Source: an uncultured PS1 clade bacterium (GTDB lineage: Bacteria > Pseudomonadota > Alphaproteobacteria > MED-G09). Taken from it: 64,000 nucleotides of DNA. The stretch covers positions 87,201 to 151,200 of the forward strand of contig CACOFZ010000003.1 of the NCBI GenBank assembly GCA_902626605.1. The letters are read 5' to 3'. A program made the translations under genes and the position numbers. Positions 27,917 through 37,186 of the stretch are shown here, one piece after another. The stretch's first letter is position 1, and each line of letters starts with the position of its first letter. Under the pieces are notes generated by a model, which had not been told where the DNA came from, searched no databases, and was given only the letters and a program-made list of their open reading frames with translations.

Positions 27917-28004
27917 ATTTTTGTAAATACATATTGCGTTATTGTTTTTTACCAATACATTTCTATATTATTAATTTTTTGTAATGTTTTATAAGAGGTT
28001 TGAA

Positions 28005-29189
28005 TTGAAAATTTTAAAAAATATTAGAGTTTTAGACTTTGGAAGATATATTGCTGGGCCATATTGTGGAGCTCTTCTAGGTGACCTAGGTGCCGAGGTA
28101 ATAAGAATTGAGAGATTAAGTGGATCAGAGGATAGGTTCATTCATCCCTTAAAAGAAGAAGGCGGCGAAGGTGCAATGTTTATGCAAATGAATCGTAACA
28201 AAAAAGGAATGACATTAAATCCAACAAAAGAGGGTTCAGCAACTATAGTAGAGAAATTAATAAAGTCCGCTGATGTAGTTATTGCAAATCTTCCTCCTCA
28301 GACACTCAAAAGAATGGGTATAGATTATGAGACAATTTCAAAATATAACCCTGGTATAATCCTTACGACCGTTTCAGCTTTTGGTGCAGGGGGTCCATAC
28401 TCAGAAAGAGTTGGTTTTGATGGGGTTGGTCAAGCAATGTCAGGTGCGGCTTACTTAACAGGAAACGAAAGTGAACCTGTTAAAGCTTACTCACCATATA
28501 TAGATTATGGAACAGCTTCATTGACGGCGATGGGAACACTGGCTGCAATTATTGAAAGAAATGAAACTGGAAAAGGACAGATAGTTGAAGGTGCTCTTTT
28601 TGCAACATCGCTTGCATTTATGAATACACACTTAATAGAGCAGTCAATTACAAAAAAGAATAGAAAAGCGATTGGGAATAGAAGTCCTTATGCTGGTCCT
28701 GTCGATATGGTTGAGACAAAAGATGGATGGATAGTTGTTCAAGTCTTAGGTGATACACTATTTAAACGATGGGCAAACCTTGTGGGTGCAGAAGATTTAT
28801 TGGATGACGATAGATTCTCTACTGACATTAATAGAGGGGTAAATGGAGAAATCTTAAGTAAAAAAACAAGTGATTGGGCATCGCAATATACTAATGAAGA
28901 AGCGTTAAAATTGTTGGCAAAAGCAAGTGTACCTGCTGGCCCTGTTAATGATTTACAAGATGCATTAGATGATCCCCATGTAAAAGCTATGAATTTTTTT
29001 CAAGATCTTGAATATCCTGGTATACCAGGTAAATCTCCAGTAATGGGGCTTCCGGTAAAATTATCTAATTCAGAAAATATAATAGACAAAAGACCTCCAA
29101 TTTTAGGGGAGCATACAGAAGAGATTTTAATTGATCTGGGTTTTACCAATGATGAAATTAATGAATTTAAAGAAAAAAGAATTATTTAA
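28005..29189 (+). CDS. CaiB/BaiF family CoA transferase (class III)
   Basis: Transfers CoA between carboxylic acids through enzyme-bound anhydrides. VLDFGRYIAGPYCGALLGDLGAEVIRIE is the family N-terminus; the catalytic Asp is likely in SPYIDYGTASLTAMG, and QMNRNKKGMTLNP is the usual CoA-binding stretch. The ORF-track ATG at 27984 lacks a ribosome site, while AGAGG lies 6 nt before a TTG at 28005 that begins exactly at the conserved region; I prefer TTG (394 residues). No adjacent acyl-CoA dehydrogenase or lyase reveals the acid. Its stop shares TTAA with the nitroreductase. Confidence 0.88.
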   Translation: MKILKNIRVLDFGRYIAGPYCGALLGDLGAEVIRIERLSGSEDRFIHPLKEEGGEGAMFMQMNRNKKGMTLNPTKEGSATIVEKLIKSADVVIANLPPQTLKRMGIDYETISKYNPGIILTTVSAFGAGGPYSERVGFDGVGQAMSGAAYLTGNESEPVKAYSPYIDYGTASLTAMGTLAAIIERNETGKGQIVEGALFATSLAFMNTHLIEQSITKKNRKAIGNRSPYAGPVDMVETKDGWIVVQVLGDTLFKRWANLVGAEDLLDDDRFSTDINRGVNGEILSKKTSDWASQYTNEEALKLLAKASVPAGPVNDLQDALDDPHVKAMNFFQDLEYPGIPGKSPVMGLPVKLSNSENIIDKRPPILGEHTEEILIDLGFTNDEINEFKEKRII

Positions 29190-29881
29190 AAACCTATAAA
29201 TTCTGAAAACTCTTTTACGTCAGCTCTACTGCTTCTAAATTGGTTGATAGGATTTTTTGGATCAGCATATCCAATACCCATACCACAAAAGAGCATAAGT
29301 TCATCGGGAATTTTTAAAAAACTACCAACGGATTTGTACCAAATTGCCCATGCCTCTTGTGGAGCAGTGTGCAAACCTTCCTCTCTTGCTAATAGCATAA
29401 TTGATTGTATGAACATTCCAAGATCTGACCATTGTCCCTCTTGCATTTCCCTGTCAATTGCAAAAAAAAGTGCAACTGGTGCATCAAAAAATTCAAAATT
29501 TTTCATAAATTGTTTAATTCTTCCAACTTTATCATCTCTTGAAACATTTATTGCGTTATACATACCCTCTCCAACATCTTTTCTTCTTTTTTCATATGGG
29601 TCTTTTAAATTTGGTGGATAAATTTTATACTCTGTACCTTCACCTCTAGGATTTTTTGATGCTTTAATTTGAATTTCCTTCTTAAAACTTTTAAGAGGTT
29701 CACCTGAGACTACCCAAACTCTCCAAGGTTGAAGGTTACCACCTGATGGAGCTCTTCTGGCCTTATCAAGTATATCAAAAATAACTTCTTTTTTTATTTC
29801 GGTACTTTTAAAAGCTCTGCAGGTTAGTCTTGTATCTAGAGCTTCACTCACAGTTTTTGATTTTTTATAAATATCTCTCAT
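29186..29881 (-). CDS. Nitroreductase family FMN protein
   Basis: An NAD(P)H:FMN oxidoreductase of the NfsB-like fold, 231 residues. The signature RRAPSGGNLQPWRVWVV binds the FMN phosphate; ACRAFKS and the C-terminal GMGIGYADPKNPINQFRS also match. The ORF-track start at 29893 is a TTG; ATG 29881 lies just after TTGGAG and is taken as the start (MRDIYKKSK). Family members reduce nitroaromatics, quinones or enones. It sits 13 nt downstream of the ABC permease stop, so it may be the last gene of the ABC operon. Confidence 0.9.
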   Translation of the reverse strand: MRDIYKKSKTVSEALDTRLTCRAFKSTEIKKEVIFDILDKARRAPSGGNLQPWRVWVVSGEPLKSFKKEIQIKASKNPRGEGTEYKIYPPNLKDPYEKRRKDVGEGMYNAINVSRDDKVGRIKQFMKNFEFFDAPVALFFAIDREMQEGQWSDLGMFIQSIMLLAREEGLHTAPQEAWAIWYKSVGSFLKIPDELMLFCGMGIGYADPKNPINQFRSSRADVKEFSEFIGF

Positions 29882-29894
29882 ATTAAACTCCAAA

Positions 29895-30671
29895 TTAACT
29901 TTTATCTATGTCCCATCTTTTAAGTAATATTTTTTCTAATAGAGACATGATTAAAAATAAAATAACTCCTAAAACTACCAAAAGAATTAATGCTGCAAAT
30001 AATTTTGGTACATCAAGACGATTACCAGCTTCAATAATTCTCCAAGCTAAACCAGTTGAGGTTCCAGATCCAGCTACAAATTCTGCCACAACTGAACCGA
30101 TTAAAGCTAAACCAATAGATGTCTTCATGCCTGTAAGAATAAATGGTAAGGCATAAGGCAACTGCAACTTAAATAATCTTTGAAATCTATTTGCTTCATA
30201 TAAGCTAAATAATTCACTAAGATTCTTTTCAACTGAACGAATTCCAAGATTCGTATTTGCTAAAACTGGAAAAAACGCAACGATAACGGCTAAAATTAAA
30301 ATAGCAAATTCAGCATTATCAAGCCCAACCCAAATTAATATTAGAGGTGCAATTGCTACCACGGGCGTAACCTGAAAAATTACTGCAATTGGATAAAGAG
30401 ATAATTCAATTATTTTTGATTGAGAAAACAATATGGCTATAAAAATAGCTAATAATGATGCAATCATAAAAGCAAAAAAAGTTATTCGAAATGTTATAAA
30501 GGTTGACCTTAATAAATCACTATAATTTAGCAAAAAAGAAGTAAATATATCAGTAGGAGCAGGAAGAATATATTTTGGTATATTTTGAAAATTAACAATC
30601 AATTCCCATGCAAAAAGTAATAAAAGGAATGTAATAATAGGAGCCATAAAGGATAGATAACGTTTTATCAT
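29895..30671 (-). CDS. ABC transporter permease (NitT/TauT/NMT1 type)
   Basis: A 258-residue inner-membrane permease with about six hydrophobic segments, of the BPD_transp_1 family. The EAA-like coupling loop appears as LFSLYEANRFQRLFKLQLPYALPFILTG-type sequence around residues 155-180. ATGA overlaps the ATPase stop, so translation is coupled. Together with the ATPase and lipoprotein it forms a complete importer of the taurine/nitrate/pyrimidine class. Confidence 0.93.
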   Translation of the reverse strand: MIKRYLSFMAPIITFLLLLFAWELIVNFQNIPKYILPAPTDIFTSFLLNYSDLLRSTFITFRITFFAFMIASLLAIFIAILFSQSKIIELSLYPIAVIFQVTPVVAIAPLILIWVGLDNAEFAILILAVIVAFFPVLANTNLGIRSVEKNLSELFSLYEANRFQRLFKLQLPYALPFILTGMKTSIGLALIGSVVAEFVAGSGTSTGLAWRIIEAGNRLDVPKLFAALILLVVLGVILFLIMSLLEKILLKRWDIDKS

Positions 30672-31396
30672 TCACTCTTCTCCTTCTTAAGAATATTAGT
30701 TAAATAATTTATCTTTGAGAAGAATTCACTACTTTGTTGACCATCATCTCTTAATCTTTTTTCAGTAATAATAACATCATCTAAAATCTTTCCTGGATTT
30801 GATGACATAACTAAAACTCTTTGAGCTAAATAAACAGCCTCTGTGACTGAATGCGTAACAAACAAAACTGTTAATTCATTTTTTTTCCAGATATCCAATA
30901 AATCATCTTCAAGTTTATTTCTCGAGACCTCATCAAGGGCTGCAAAAGGTTCGTCCATTAATAATAATGAACAGTCTTGAAACATTGCCCTTGCAATTGA
31001 AACTCTCATTTTTTGACCACCTGAAAGCTGATTTGGTAGAGAATTCTCCTTACCTTCTAAACCAACTTTAGATAGCCAAAAATAAGCTTTTTCTTTTGAT
31101 AATTTTTTATTTTTAGATGTTAATTCTGCTGGAAGAAGAACATTGTCAATTACAGTTCTCCATGGAAGAAGGGTTGGATCCTGAAAAACAAAACCAATAT
31201 TTGGTTTTTCATTATTAGCGTACTCGATAGATCCGGAGGTGGGTTTAATTAAATCTGATGCTAATCTTAATAAGGTTGACTTACCTGCACCTGAAGATCC
31301 CAAAATTGAGACAAAACTATTTTTTTTTATATCTAAGCTTATAGGCCCAAGAATTGGGGCATCATATTCCTTATAAATTTTATTAAATTTAAACAT
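30668..31396 (-). CDS. ABC transporter ATP-binding protein (SsuB/TauB/ThiZ type)
   Basis: Energises the importer. Walker A is GSSGAGKSTLLRLASDL, the ABC signature LSGGQKMRVSIARAM, Walker B LLMDEPFAALD, and the switch His sits in LFVTHSVTEAV. Length 242 is typical of the short ATPases of this class. It overlaps the lipoprotein stop by one base (TAATG) and the permease start by four. Confidence 0.94.
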   Translation of the reverse strand: MFKFNKIYKEYDAPILGPISLDIKKNSFVSILGSSGAGKSTLLRLASDLIKPTSGSIEYANNEKPNIGFVFQDPTLLPWRTVIDNVLLPAELTSKNKKLSKEKAYFWLSKVGLEGKENSLPNQLSGGQKMRVSIARAMFQDCSLLLMDEPFAALDEVSRNKLEDDLLDIWKKNELTVLFVTHSVTEAVYLAQRVLVMSSNPGKILDDVIITEKRLRDDGQQSSEFFSKINYLTNILKKEKSE

Positions 31397-32388
31397 TAAT
31401 TACCTTTTTCAATAAAATCCAAAGTGTAAGCATCTCTCCAGTTGAGATCTTTATCATAAACACCATTTTCAGACATTATATTGAAAAAATTCATCCATTT
31501 TTCTTCTGACATTTTACCAATATCATTTCCAAGGGATGCTTCATTAGATATCATATTATATTCTCTAATTTTGCTAATAGCTTGGAACAAGACTTCTTCG
31601 GTCATTTCACTATTTTCGCTTAATATCAATTTATTCCCTAAAGTTGGATCTCCATAAATATAATCAATCCAACCTTCAATACTTGCATCAACAAAATCTT
31701 GAACAATTTTTGGATCTTTTACTATCATAGAATTGGAGGCCAGTATCATTGCCCCATAACTTGGATAACCATAATCAGCCATTAGAAAAACTTTTGGTTT
31801 TTTCCCAGTTACTTGTTCAAAAAGATAAGGCTCAGACGTTAAGTAGCCTTGCTGAATAGATGAGGTATCTCTCAAAAAAGGGGCCAAACTAATAGTTTTT
31901 TTTCGAATTTGATTATCTTTAAAACTATATTTAGATTTTAACCATAACCAAAATCCTCCAATGCTTGCATCTGCAATCATGATAGGAAGGCCCATAATAT
32001 CTTCGATATTCTCTACATTATTACTTGCATGAGTCATAATTATTTGAGGATCTTTTTGGAAAACAGCCATCACAGCCTTACCCGGAATATTATTAACGAC
32101 CATATTCATTGGAATAAAGCTATTTGAGCCCATTCCAAAATCAATTGAATTTGATGCTAATAACCTTGGAATGTTTATATTTGCATTACCCTGAATAATT
32201 TTTACATCTAAGCCCTTTTTTAAATATTTTCCAGAGGCTAAAGCTTGATAGAAACCACCCTGCTCTGCCTGAGCTTTCCAATCAGTTGCAAAAGTAATTT
32301 TTAATAAACCATTATTACTCTCTTTATCTTTATCCTCTGAGCAAGAAGACAAAAAAATTATAAAAATTATGAAATAAATTTTTTTCAT
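31396..32388 (-). CDS. NMT1/THI5-like ABC substrate-binding lipoprotein
   Basis: Periplasmic solute-binding protein, 330 residues, with a short lipoprotein signal ending at the lipobox LSSC (Cys16), so it is membrane-tethered. TFATDWKAQAEQGGFYQAL and the later QKDPQIIMTHA match the NMT1/ThiY-type family, whose known ligands include the thiamine pyrimidine HMP or its precursor, riboflavin and sulfonates. QGYLTSEPYLFEQVTGKKP is another family hallmark. It leads the ATPase and permease genes. No TPP or FMN riboswitch is recognisable upstream, and the ligand remains open. Confidence 0.9.
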   Translation of the reverse strand: MKKIYFIIFIIFLSSCSEDKDKESNNGLLKITFATDWKAQAEQGGFYQALASGKYLKKGLDVKIIQGNANINIPRLLASNSIDFGMGSNSFIPMNMVVNNIPGKAVMAVFQKDPQIIMTHASNNVENIEDIMGLPIMIADASIGGFWLWLKSKYSFKDNQIRKKTISLAPFLRDTSSIQQGYLTSEPYLFEQVTGKKPKVFLMADYGYPSYGAMILASNSMIVKDPKIVQDFVDASIEGWIDYIYGDPTLGNKLILSENSEMTEEVLFQAISKIREYNMISNEASLGNDIGKMSEEKWMNFFNIMSENGVYDKDLNWRDAYTLDFIEKGN

Positions 32389-32392
32389 TCAA

Positions 32393-33232
32393 TTATTCCT
32401 CTAAACCAATTAAAATAGTTGGTATATTTAATATTGGTTTCTTTAAAGTAGATACTAAAGTACCTTTTTTTCTTCCTTTTCTAATCTCAGAGAAGCTAAA
32501 ACCATCTTTTAATAGAGCATTATAACAATTATTATAATTGTCGGCATGCCAACCAATACCAAAATATTGAGAATTTTGTTTAATATCTTTTCCTTCGACT
32601 ACTTCTAATGTTACACCACCTAACCTAAAAAAAAGCATTCTACCAGCCCATTCCTTAAATGTTTTATCTAAGGCCAACCTAATTCTCAGTTTTCCTTCAA
32701 AAATACCTTTAATGGACTCAGGATCATCTGTTTGAATTACTAGTTGATTTACTTTGCTCACATTATTTTTTGAATATACTTTGTTATTTTGAAAATCTAT
32801 TTCATTGCTAATAAGGATATTCAAACTTTTGATATCGTTATCTAATATATTAAAAAAAGAAAATTTTATTTGAGACTTATTATTTCCTTCAAAATTACCG
32901 CTAATTTTGTCACTTAATTTTAGCTTATTTTTTACAAAATTATTATAATCACTCTCGAGATTATCAGAGGAAAAATTTATACCAAAAATACCCTCACCCT
33001 TATTCTTCAGAAAATTATTTATTGTTTCAGACCAAATACCAGAGCTCTTTGGAGAGATTAAACAAATATTTGTCTTATTTAATCCAAAACTTATTATATC
33101 AATACCAAGGTTTTTTGATTGGCCAGTAAAATTCGATTTTCTACCAAAAAAAATGGAAAATTTTCGAGATGTTTCCTCTAAATTTTTAGTTGCAAGAAAG
33201 ATATTTTGTACTCGAGTAAGCATTTTAAACAT
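32393..33232 (-). CDS. VOC/glyoxalase-like domain protein
   Basis: A 279-residue protein that looks like two vicinal-oxygen-chelate modules: residues about 6-125 (TRVQNIFLATKNLEETSRKF) and about 150-275 (VNQLVIQTDDPESIKGIF, then FRLGGVTLEVVEG and GIGWHADN). Metal ligands are not convincingly complete by eye, so enzymatic activity is uncertain. ATG 33232 or the internal ATG at 33223 could be used. It is the first gene of the ABC operon (4 nt before the lipoprotein start), implying that it acts on or binds the imported compound. Confidence 0.8.
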   Translation of the reverse strand: MFKMLTRVQNIFLATKNLEETSRKFSIFFGRKSNFTGQSKNLGIDIISFGLNKTNICLISPKSSGIWSETINNFLKNKGEGIFGINFSSDNLESDYNNFVKNKLKLSDKISGNFEGNNKSQIKFSFFNILDNDIKSLNILISNEIDFQNNKVYSKNNVSKVNQLVIQTDDPESIKGIFEGKLRIRLALDKTFKEWAGRMLFFRLGGVTLEVVEGKDIKQNSQYFGIGWHADNYNNCYNALLKDGFSFSEIRKGRKKGTLVSTLKKPILNIPTILIGLEE

Positions 33233-33302
33233 AATAATACATTAATTAAATTTATTAATGCTTTTTCTTTAATTAAAATAATGCAATTGCTAAAGTATAA
33301 TT

Positions 33303-34709
33303 ATGCATAATTCAGATATAAATAAATTTAAAAAAATTGTTGGTAGTAAAAATGTTATTACCGATAAAAAAGATATGGAAAAATATCTTAAAGAATGGAG
33401 GGGTATTTATACTGGAATTGCTGGAGCAATAATTAAGCCCAAATCAACTAAAGAAGTTTCAAATATACTTAAATACTCACATGAAAAAAATATTTCATGT
33501 ATTCCTCAAGGTGGGAATACAGGTCTTGTTGGTGGACAAATACCTTTTAATAAAAATCATGTAGTTATTAGTTTAGAAAGACTTTCTAAAATAAGAGAAA
33601 TTAATAATGTAAATCAAACAATTACAGTAGAGGCAGGTTTGATTCTTTATAATTTACAAAAAATATGTGAAGAAAATAATCTCCTTTTTCCATTGTCACT
33701 TGCATCTGAAGGGAGCTGCAGTGTTGGTGGAAATATTGCTACAAACGCCGGGGGAGTTGCTGTTCTCCATTATGGAAATACTAGAGAATTAGTAATGGGT
33801 CTCGAAATAGTTTTACCTGATGGATCTGTTGTTAATAATTTAAAAACACTCATTAAAGATAATACAGGCTATTCTTTAAAAGATTTATTTGTTGGGTCCG
33901 AAGGAACTCTAGGAGTTATAACAGCTGCAACATTAAAAGTTTTCCCAAAACCAAAGAAAATATATACAGCGCTAGTTTCGGTAAATTCCCCAAAAGAATC
34001 TATTAAAATTTTAAATTATATAAAAAATAATTTTTCGATCCCTCTAACCGCGTTTGAGTTAATGAATAATTTTTCTATAGAGCTCGTCAAAAGACATATA
34101 AATGATATTTTAATACCAATTAAAAAATTTAAATGGTTAATATTAATTGAATTTTCTTCAAATGAAGGATCGAAGGATGAAGAAGATAAAATTGAAAATA
34201 TTCTTAATAAAATTTTAAATCAAAATCTTGCCAAAGATATTTTTATTGCACAATCTCTCAAGCAAAGTAAGAATATTTGGAATATAAGAGAAAGTATTTC
34301 GGAAGCCCAAAAAAAAGAAGGCGGTAGCATTAAAAATGATATATCAATTCCAATTGAAGATATAAGTAAATTCATTAATAGCGCTATTAAAATATCAAAT
34401 GAAGAAATACCTGGCTCAAGATGTGTAGTTTTCGGTCATATAGGCGATGGTAACATTCACTTCAATATATCTCAGCCAGTAAAAGCTAATAGAGATAAAT
34501 TCCTAAAAAAAGAGAAAAATTTAAGAAAAAAAATTATTAATCTTACCCTTGATCTAAAAGGGTCTATTAGCGCTGAACATGGTATTGGACTTGCAAGAAA
34601 AAATGACTTAAAAAAATATAAGAAAGAAGATGTCGAAATCTTTAAATCAATTAAAAGATCATTTGATCCAAAAAATATAATGAATCCTGGAAAAGTAATA
34701 GATATTTAA
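33303..34709 (+). CDS. FAD-binding oxidoreductase, GlcD/D-2-hydroxyglutarate dehydrogenase type
   Basis: Oxidises a D-2-hydroxyacid (D-lactate, glycolate or D-2-hydroxyglutarate are the family substrates). The PCMH-type FAD domain carries PQGGNTGLVGGQIPF and GGNIATNAGGVAVLHYGNTREL; the C-terminal FAD-oxidase domain has FGHIGDGNIHFNI and SAEHGIGLARKN with the likely substrate/metal His residues. The 468 residues are normal for the D-2-HGDH/D-LDH branch. No GlcE/GlcF subunits adjoin, favouring a single-subunit enzyme. Its TTAA stop is shared with the Lrp gene. Confidence 0.9.
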   Translation: MHNSDINKFKKIVGSKNVITDKKDMEKYLKEWRGIYTGIAGAIIKPKSTKEVSNILKYSHEKNISCIPQGGNTGLVGGQIPFNKNHVVISLERLSKIREINNVNQTITVEAGLILYNLQKICEENNLLFPLSLASEGSCSVGGNIATNAGGVAVLHYGNTRELVMGLEIVLPDGSVVNNLKTLIKDNTGYSLKDLFVGSEGTLGVITAATLKVFPKPKKIYTALVSVNSPKESIKILNYIKNNFSIPLTAFELMNNFSIELVKRHINDILIPIKKFKWLILIEFSSNEGSKDEEDKIENILNKILNQNLAKDIFIAQSLKQSKNIWNIRESISEAQKKEGGSIKNDISIPIEDISKFINSAIKISNEEIPGSRCVVFGHIGDGNIHFNISQPVKANRDKFLKKEKNLRKKIINLTLDLKGSISAEHGIGLARKNDLKKYKKEDVEIFKSIKRSFDPKNIMNPGKVIDI

Positions 34710-35185
34710 ATTGTATTTTTTATAGGAATTCCAGGTAAATACTTTGATTGTCTAATAGTTAATGAGGTTTTAACGCTTGCCACATTTGGTGCAGAAGTAA
34801 GCTCTTGTGTGAGAAAAATTTGAAAAGCAGATAAGTCAGGTGCAACACATTTTAATATAAAGTCTATTTCACCATTCAACATATGACACTCTCTTACATA
34901 ATCTAGTGAGTTAACTCTCTCCTCAAAAGCCCTTAAATCAGACTCAGCTTGATTATGTAAACCAACCATAGCAAAAACAGTAACTTGAAAGCCTAGTTTT
35001 TCTGATGATAAATCAGCATGATATCCTTTAATAAAGCCGTTTTCTTCTAATGATCTTACTCTTCTTAGGCATGGAGGAGCTGATAAATCAACTTTCTCAG
35101 CAAGATCAACATTTGTGATTCTGCCATTTTCCTGAAGTTTTTTTAAAATTTTTATATCAATATTATCTAAATTATCTCGTTTCAT
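34706..35185 (-). CDS. Lrp/AsnC family transcriptional regulator
   Basis: A small DNA-binding protein that senses amino acids. The N-terminal helix-turn-helix reads LKKLQENGRITNVDLAEKVDLSAPPCLRRVRSLEE; the C-terminal RAM domain spans about residues 70-150, with ECHMLNGEIDFILK. The ORF-track start at 35203 adds six residues (MYNIIY); the internal ATG at 35185 gives the usual MKRDNLDNIDIKIL beginning and leaves room for promoter elements, so I choose it. A 22-bp palindrome lies in the divergent region to the ELM1-like gene. Confidence 0.93.
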   Translation of the reverse strand: MKRDNLDNIDIKILKKLQENGRITNVDLAEKVDLSAPPCLRRVRSLEENGFIKGYHADLSSEKLGFQVTVFAMVGLHNQAESDLRAFEERVNSLDYVRECHMLNGEIDFILKCVAPDLSAFQIFLTQELTSAPNVASVKTSLTIRQSKYLPGIPIKNTI

Positions 35186-35207
35186 ATAAATTATGTTATA
35201 CATTGTC

Positions 35208-35229
35208 TAATAATCACGCAAGATTATTA
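35208..35229. promoter_or_regulatory. Palindrome between Lrp-type regulator and ELM1 gene, candidate operator
   Basis: TAATAATC-ACGCAA-GATTATTA is a perfect 8-bp inverted repeat with a 6-nt spacer, centred in the short divergent region. Lrp-type regulators commonly autoregulate through such dyads. AT-rich arms make chance occurrence possible. Confidence 0.45.
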
Positions 35230-35243
35230 CAAGGAATTAATAA

Positions 35244-36176
35244 ATGACAGAAAAAAAATCTATAAATTGCTGGATTATTTCCTCAGGATTAATCGGTTGC
35301 GAAAATCAATGTATTGGTCTTGCTGAAGAGTTAAATTTTAACTATGAAATAAAAAAAATTAATCCTGGAAAAATTTTATCCATTACAGCACCGTTTGGTA
35401 TGCCGAGAAAAGTTAAAAACTTTATAGAGCCTTGGCCAAAATTTATCATTGGTGCGGGTAGAAAAACTGTACCCTATATGAAATATTTAAAATCTAAACT
35501 TAAAGGTGATATTTTTACTATATTCCTTCAAGATCCGAAAATTAAGACAAATAATTTTGATTTTGTATGGGCCCCTCTTCATGATGAAATAAAAGGAGCA
35601 AATACTTTTTCAACTTTACTGTCTCCTGGAAGGATATCTCAAGATTTAATAACTAAAGAAGTCACTAAATGGAGTGATAAATTTTCAACTCTCCCCAAAC
35701 CTTTTTTAACAATTTTAATAGGAGGTAAAACAAAGGCATTTAATTTTAATAAAGAAGAATGTTTTTATATCTTAGAAACAATATCTAGATCTATTCAGGA
35801 TGGTTGGACACCTCTAATTTCAATTTCTAGAAGAACTCCTAAATTTTTAAAAAATGAAATAAAAAATATTGTCAAAAATAAACCTCACTATTTTTATGAT
35901 AATAGTGGAGAGAATCCTTACTATGCATTTCTAGGGGTTTCAAATATAGCTTTAGTAACCCCTGACTCTGTAAATATGGTAAGCGAAACGATAACAGCTA
36001 ACCTATCAACCTATATTTTTGATCTAAAATGTAGATCAAAAAGAATTAATAAGTTTATAGCAAAATTAGAGGAAGAAAATTTTATAAAAAAGATTAATGG
36101 AAAAATTAACAAATTTCATTTTAAAAAAAGTAATGCCACTAGAGAAATAGCTGATCATTTAGCTAAATTAATATAA
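35244..36176 (+). CDS. ELM1/DUF1022 family protein
   Basis: Member of the family named after plant ELM1 (mitochondrial fission), common in alphaproteobacteria. The N-terminal WIISSGLIGCENQCIGLAEEL, FIIGAGRKTVPY, the FLQDPKI stretch and the C-terminal TPDSVNMVSETI form the family pattern, which recalls glycosyltransferase-B folds. The bacterial function is not established, though proximity to lipid A/envelope genes has been noted in relatives. 310 residues, no membrane segment. AAGGAA precedes the ATG; it stands alone between Lrp and trxB. Confidence 0.88.
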   Translation: MTEKKSINCWIISSGLIGCENQCIGLAEELNFNYEIKKINPGKILSITAPFGMPRKVKNFIEPWPKFIIGAGRKTVPYMKYLKSKLKGDIFTIFLQDPKIKTNNFDFVWAPLHDEIKGANTFSTLLSPGRISQDLITKEVTKWSDKFSTLPKPFLTILIGGKTKAFNFNKEECFYILETISRSIQDGWTPLISISRRTPKFLKNEIKNIVKNKPHYFYDNSGENPYYAFLGVSNIALVTPDSVNMVSETITANLSTYIFDLKCRSKRINKFIAKLEEENFIKKINGKINKFHFKKSNATREIADHLAKLI

Positions 36177-36238
36177 ATTTATGTTGTTTTGAAAGATTAA
36201 GAATCTTTTATAATAAAAAAAAGTATGAAAGGAAAAAA

Positions 36239-37183
36239 ATGTCTAATATTAATCATTCTAAAGTACTAATTCTAGGTTCTGGACCAGCAGGTTATACAGC
36301 AGCTATTTATACCTCTAGAGCAATGCTAGAACCGGTCTTATTGACTGGAATTGAACCTGGGGGACAAATGACAATTACAACAGATGTTGAAAATTATCCT
36401 GGTTTTTCTGATGTTATTCAAGGTCCATGGTTAATGGAACAAATGCGTGATCAAGCTCAAAAAGTAGGCACAAAAATAATTCTAGATACTATAATTGATG
36501 TAGATTTATCTGTAAGACCGTTTGTTTTATCATCAGACTCTGAAAAAAAATATTCATGTGATGCTCTAATAATTTCAACTGGAGCTCAAGCACGTTGGCT
36601 TGGGCTTGAGTCAGAGGATAAATTTAAAGGTTATGGTGTATCTGCGTGTGCTACATGTGACGGATTTTTCTATAAAGATAAAAAAGTTATGGTTGTTGGT
36701 GGAGGAAATACTGCAGTAGAGGAAGCTTTATTTCTTACAAATTTTGCTTCTGAAGTAGTATTAGTTCATAGAAGAGATGAATTAAGAGCCGAAAAAATTC
36801 TTCAAAATAAACTTTTTAATCATCCAAAAATTTCAACAATCTGGGACTCTGAGGTTAAAGAAATAATTGGTGAAGAAAATCCTCCAAGCGTTAATAGTGT
36901 TTTACTAAAAAATGTAAAAAATAATAGTGAAAATAAGATAATGGTCGATGGGATCTTTATTGCTATTGGTCACAGTCCTTCATCATCAATTTTTAAAGAC
37001 AAATTAAAAATAAATAAAAATGGTTACATAATTACTGAGCCTGACTCAACTTTAACCTCTGTTGAAGGAGTATTTGCTGCTGGTGATGTTACAGATGAAA
37101 AATATAGGCAGGCAGTAACAGCTGCTGGTTTGGGATGTATGGCTGCTTTAGAGGCTGAAAGTTATCTATCTTCAAAAGAGTAA
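36239..37183 (+). CDS. trxB: Thioredoxin-disulfide reductase
   Basis: Transfers electrons from NADPH through FAD and a redox-active disulfide to thioredoxin. The FAD-binding GSGPAGYTAAIY, the CATCDG active site near residues 138-143, the NADPH-binding GGGNTAVEEA and the C-terminal GVFAAGDVTDEKYRQAVTAAG are all intact. Length 314 is canonical. GAAAGG precedes the ATG. Convergent with the DUF3035 lipoprotein gene, 3 nt between stops. Confidence 0.96.
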   Translation: MSNINHSKVLILGSGPAGYTAAIYTSRAMLEPVLLTGIEPGGQMTITTDVENYPGFSDVIQGPWLMEQMRDQAQKVGTKIILDTIIDVDLSVRPFVLSSDSEKKYSCDALIISTGAQARWLGLESEDKFKGYGVSACATCDGFFYKDKKVMVVGGGNTAVEEALFLTNFASEVVLVHRRDELRAEKILQNKLFNHPKISTIWDSEVKEIIGEENPPSVNSVLLKNVKNNSENKIMVDGIFIAIGHSPSSSIFKDKLKINKNGYIITEPDSTLTSVEGVFAAGDVTDEKYRQAVTAAGLGCMAALEAESYLSSKE

Positions 37184-37186
37184 TAA

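Noticed and set aside
33233-33302. Possible TPP or FMN riboswitch ahead of the NMT1-type ABC operon
   Set aside because: The 70-nt spacer is too short and shows none of the conserved riboswitch sequence elements.
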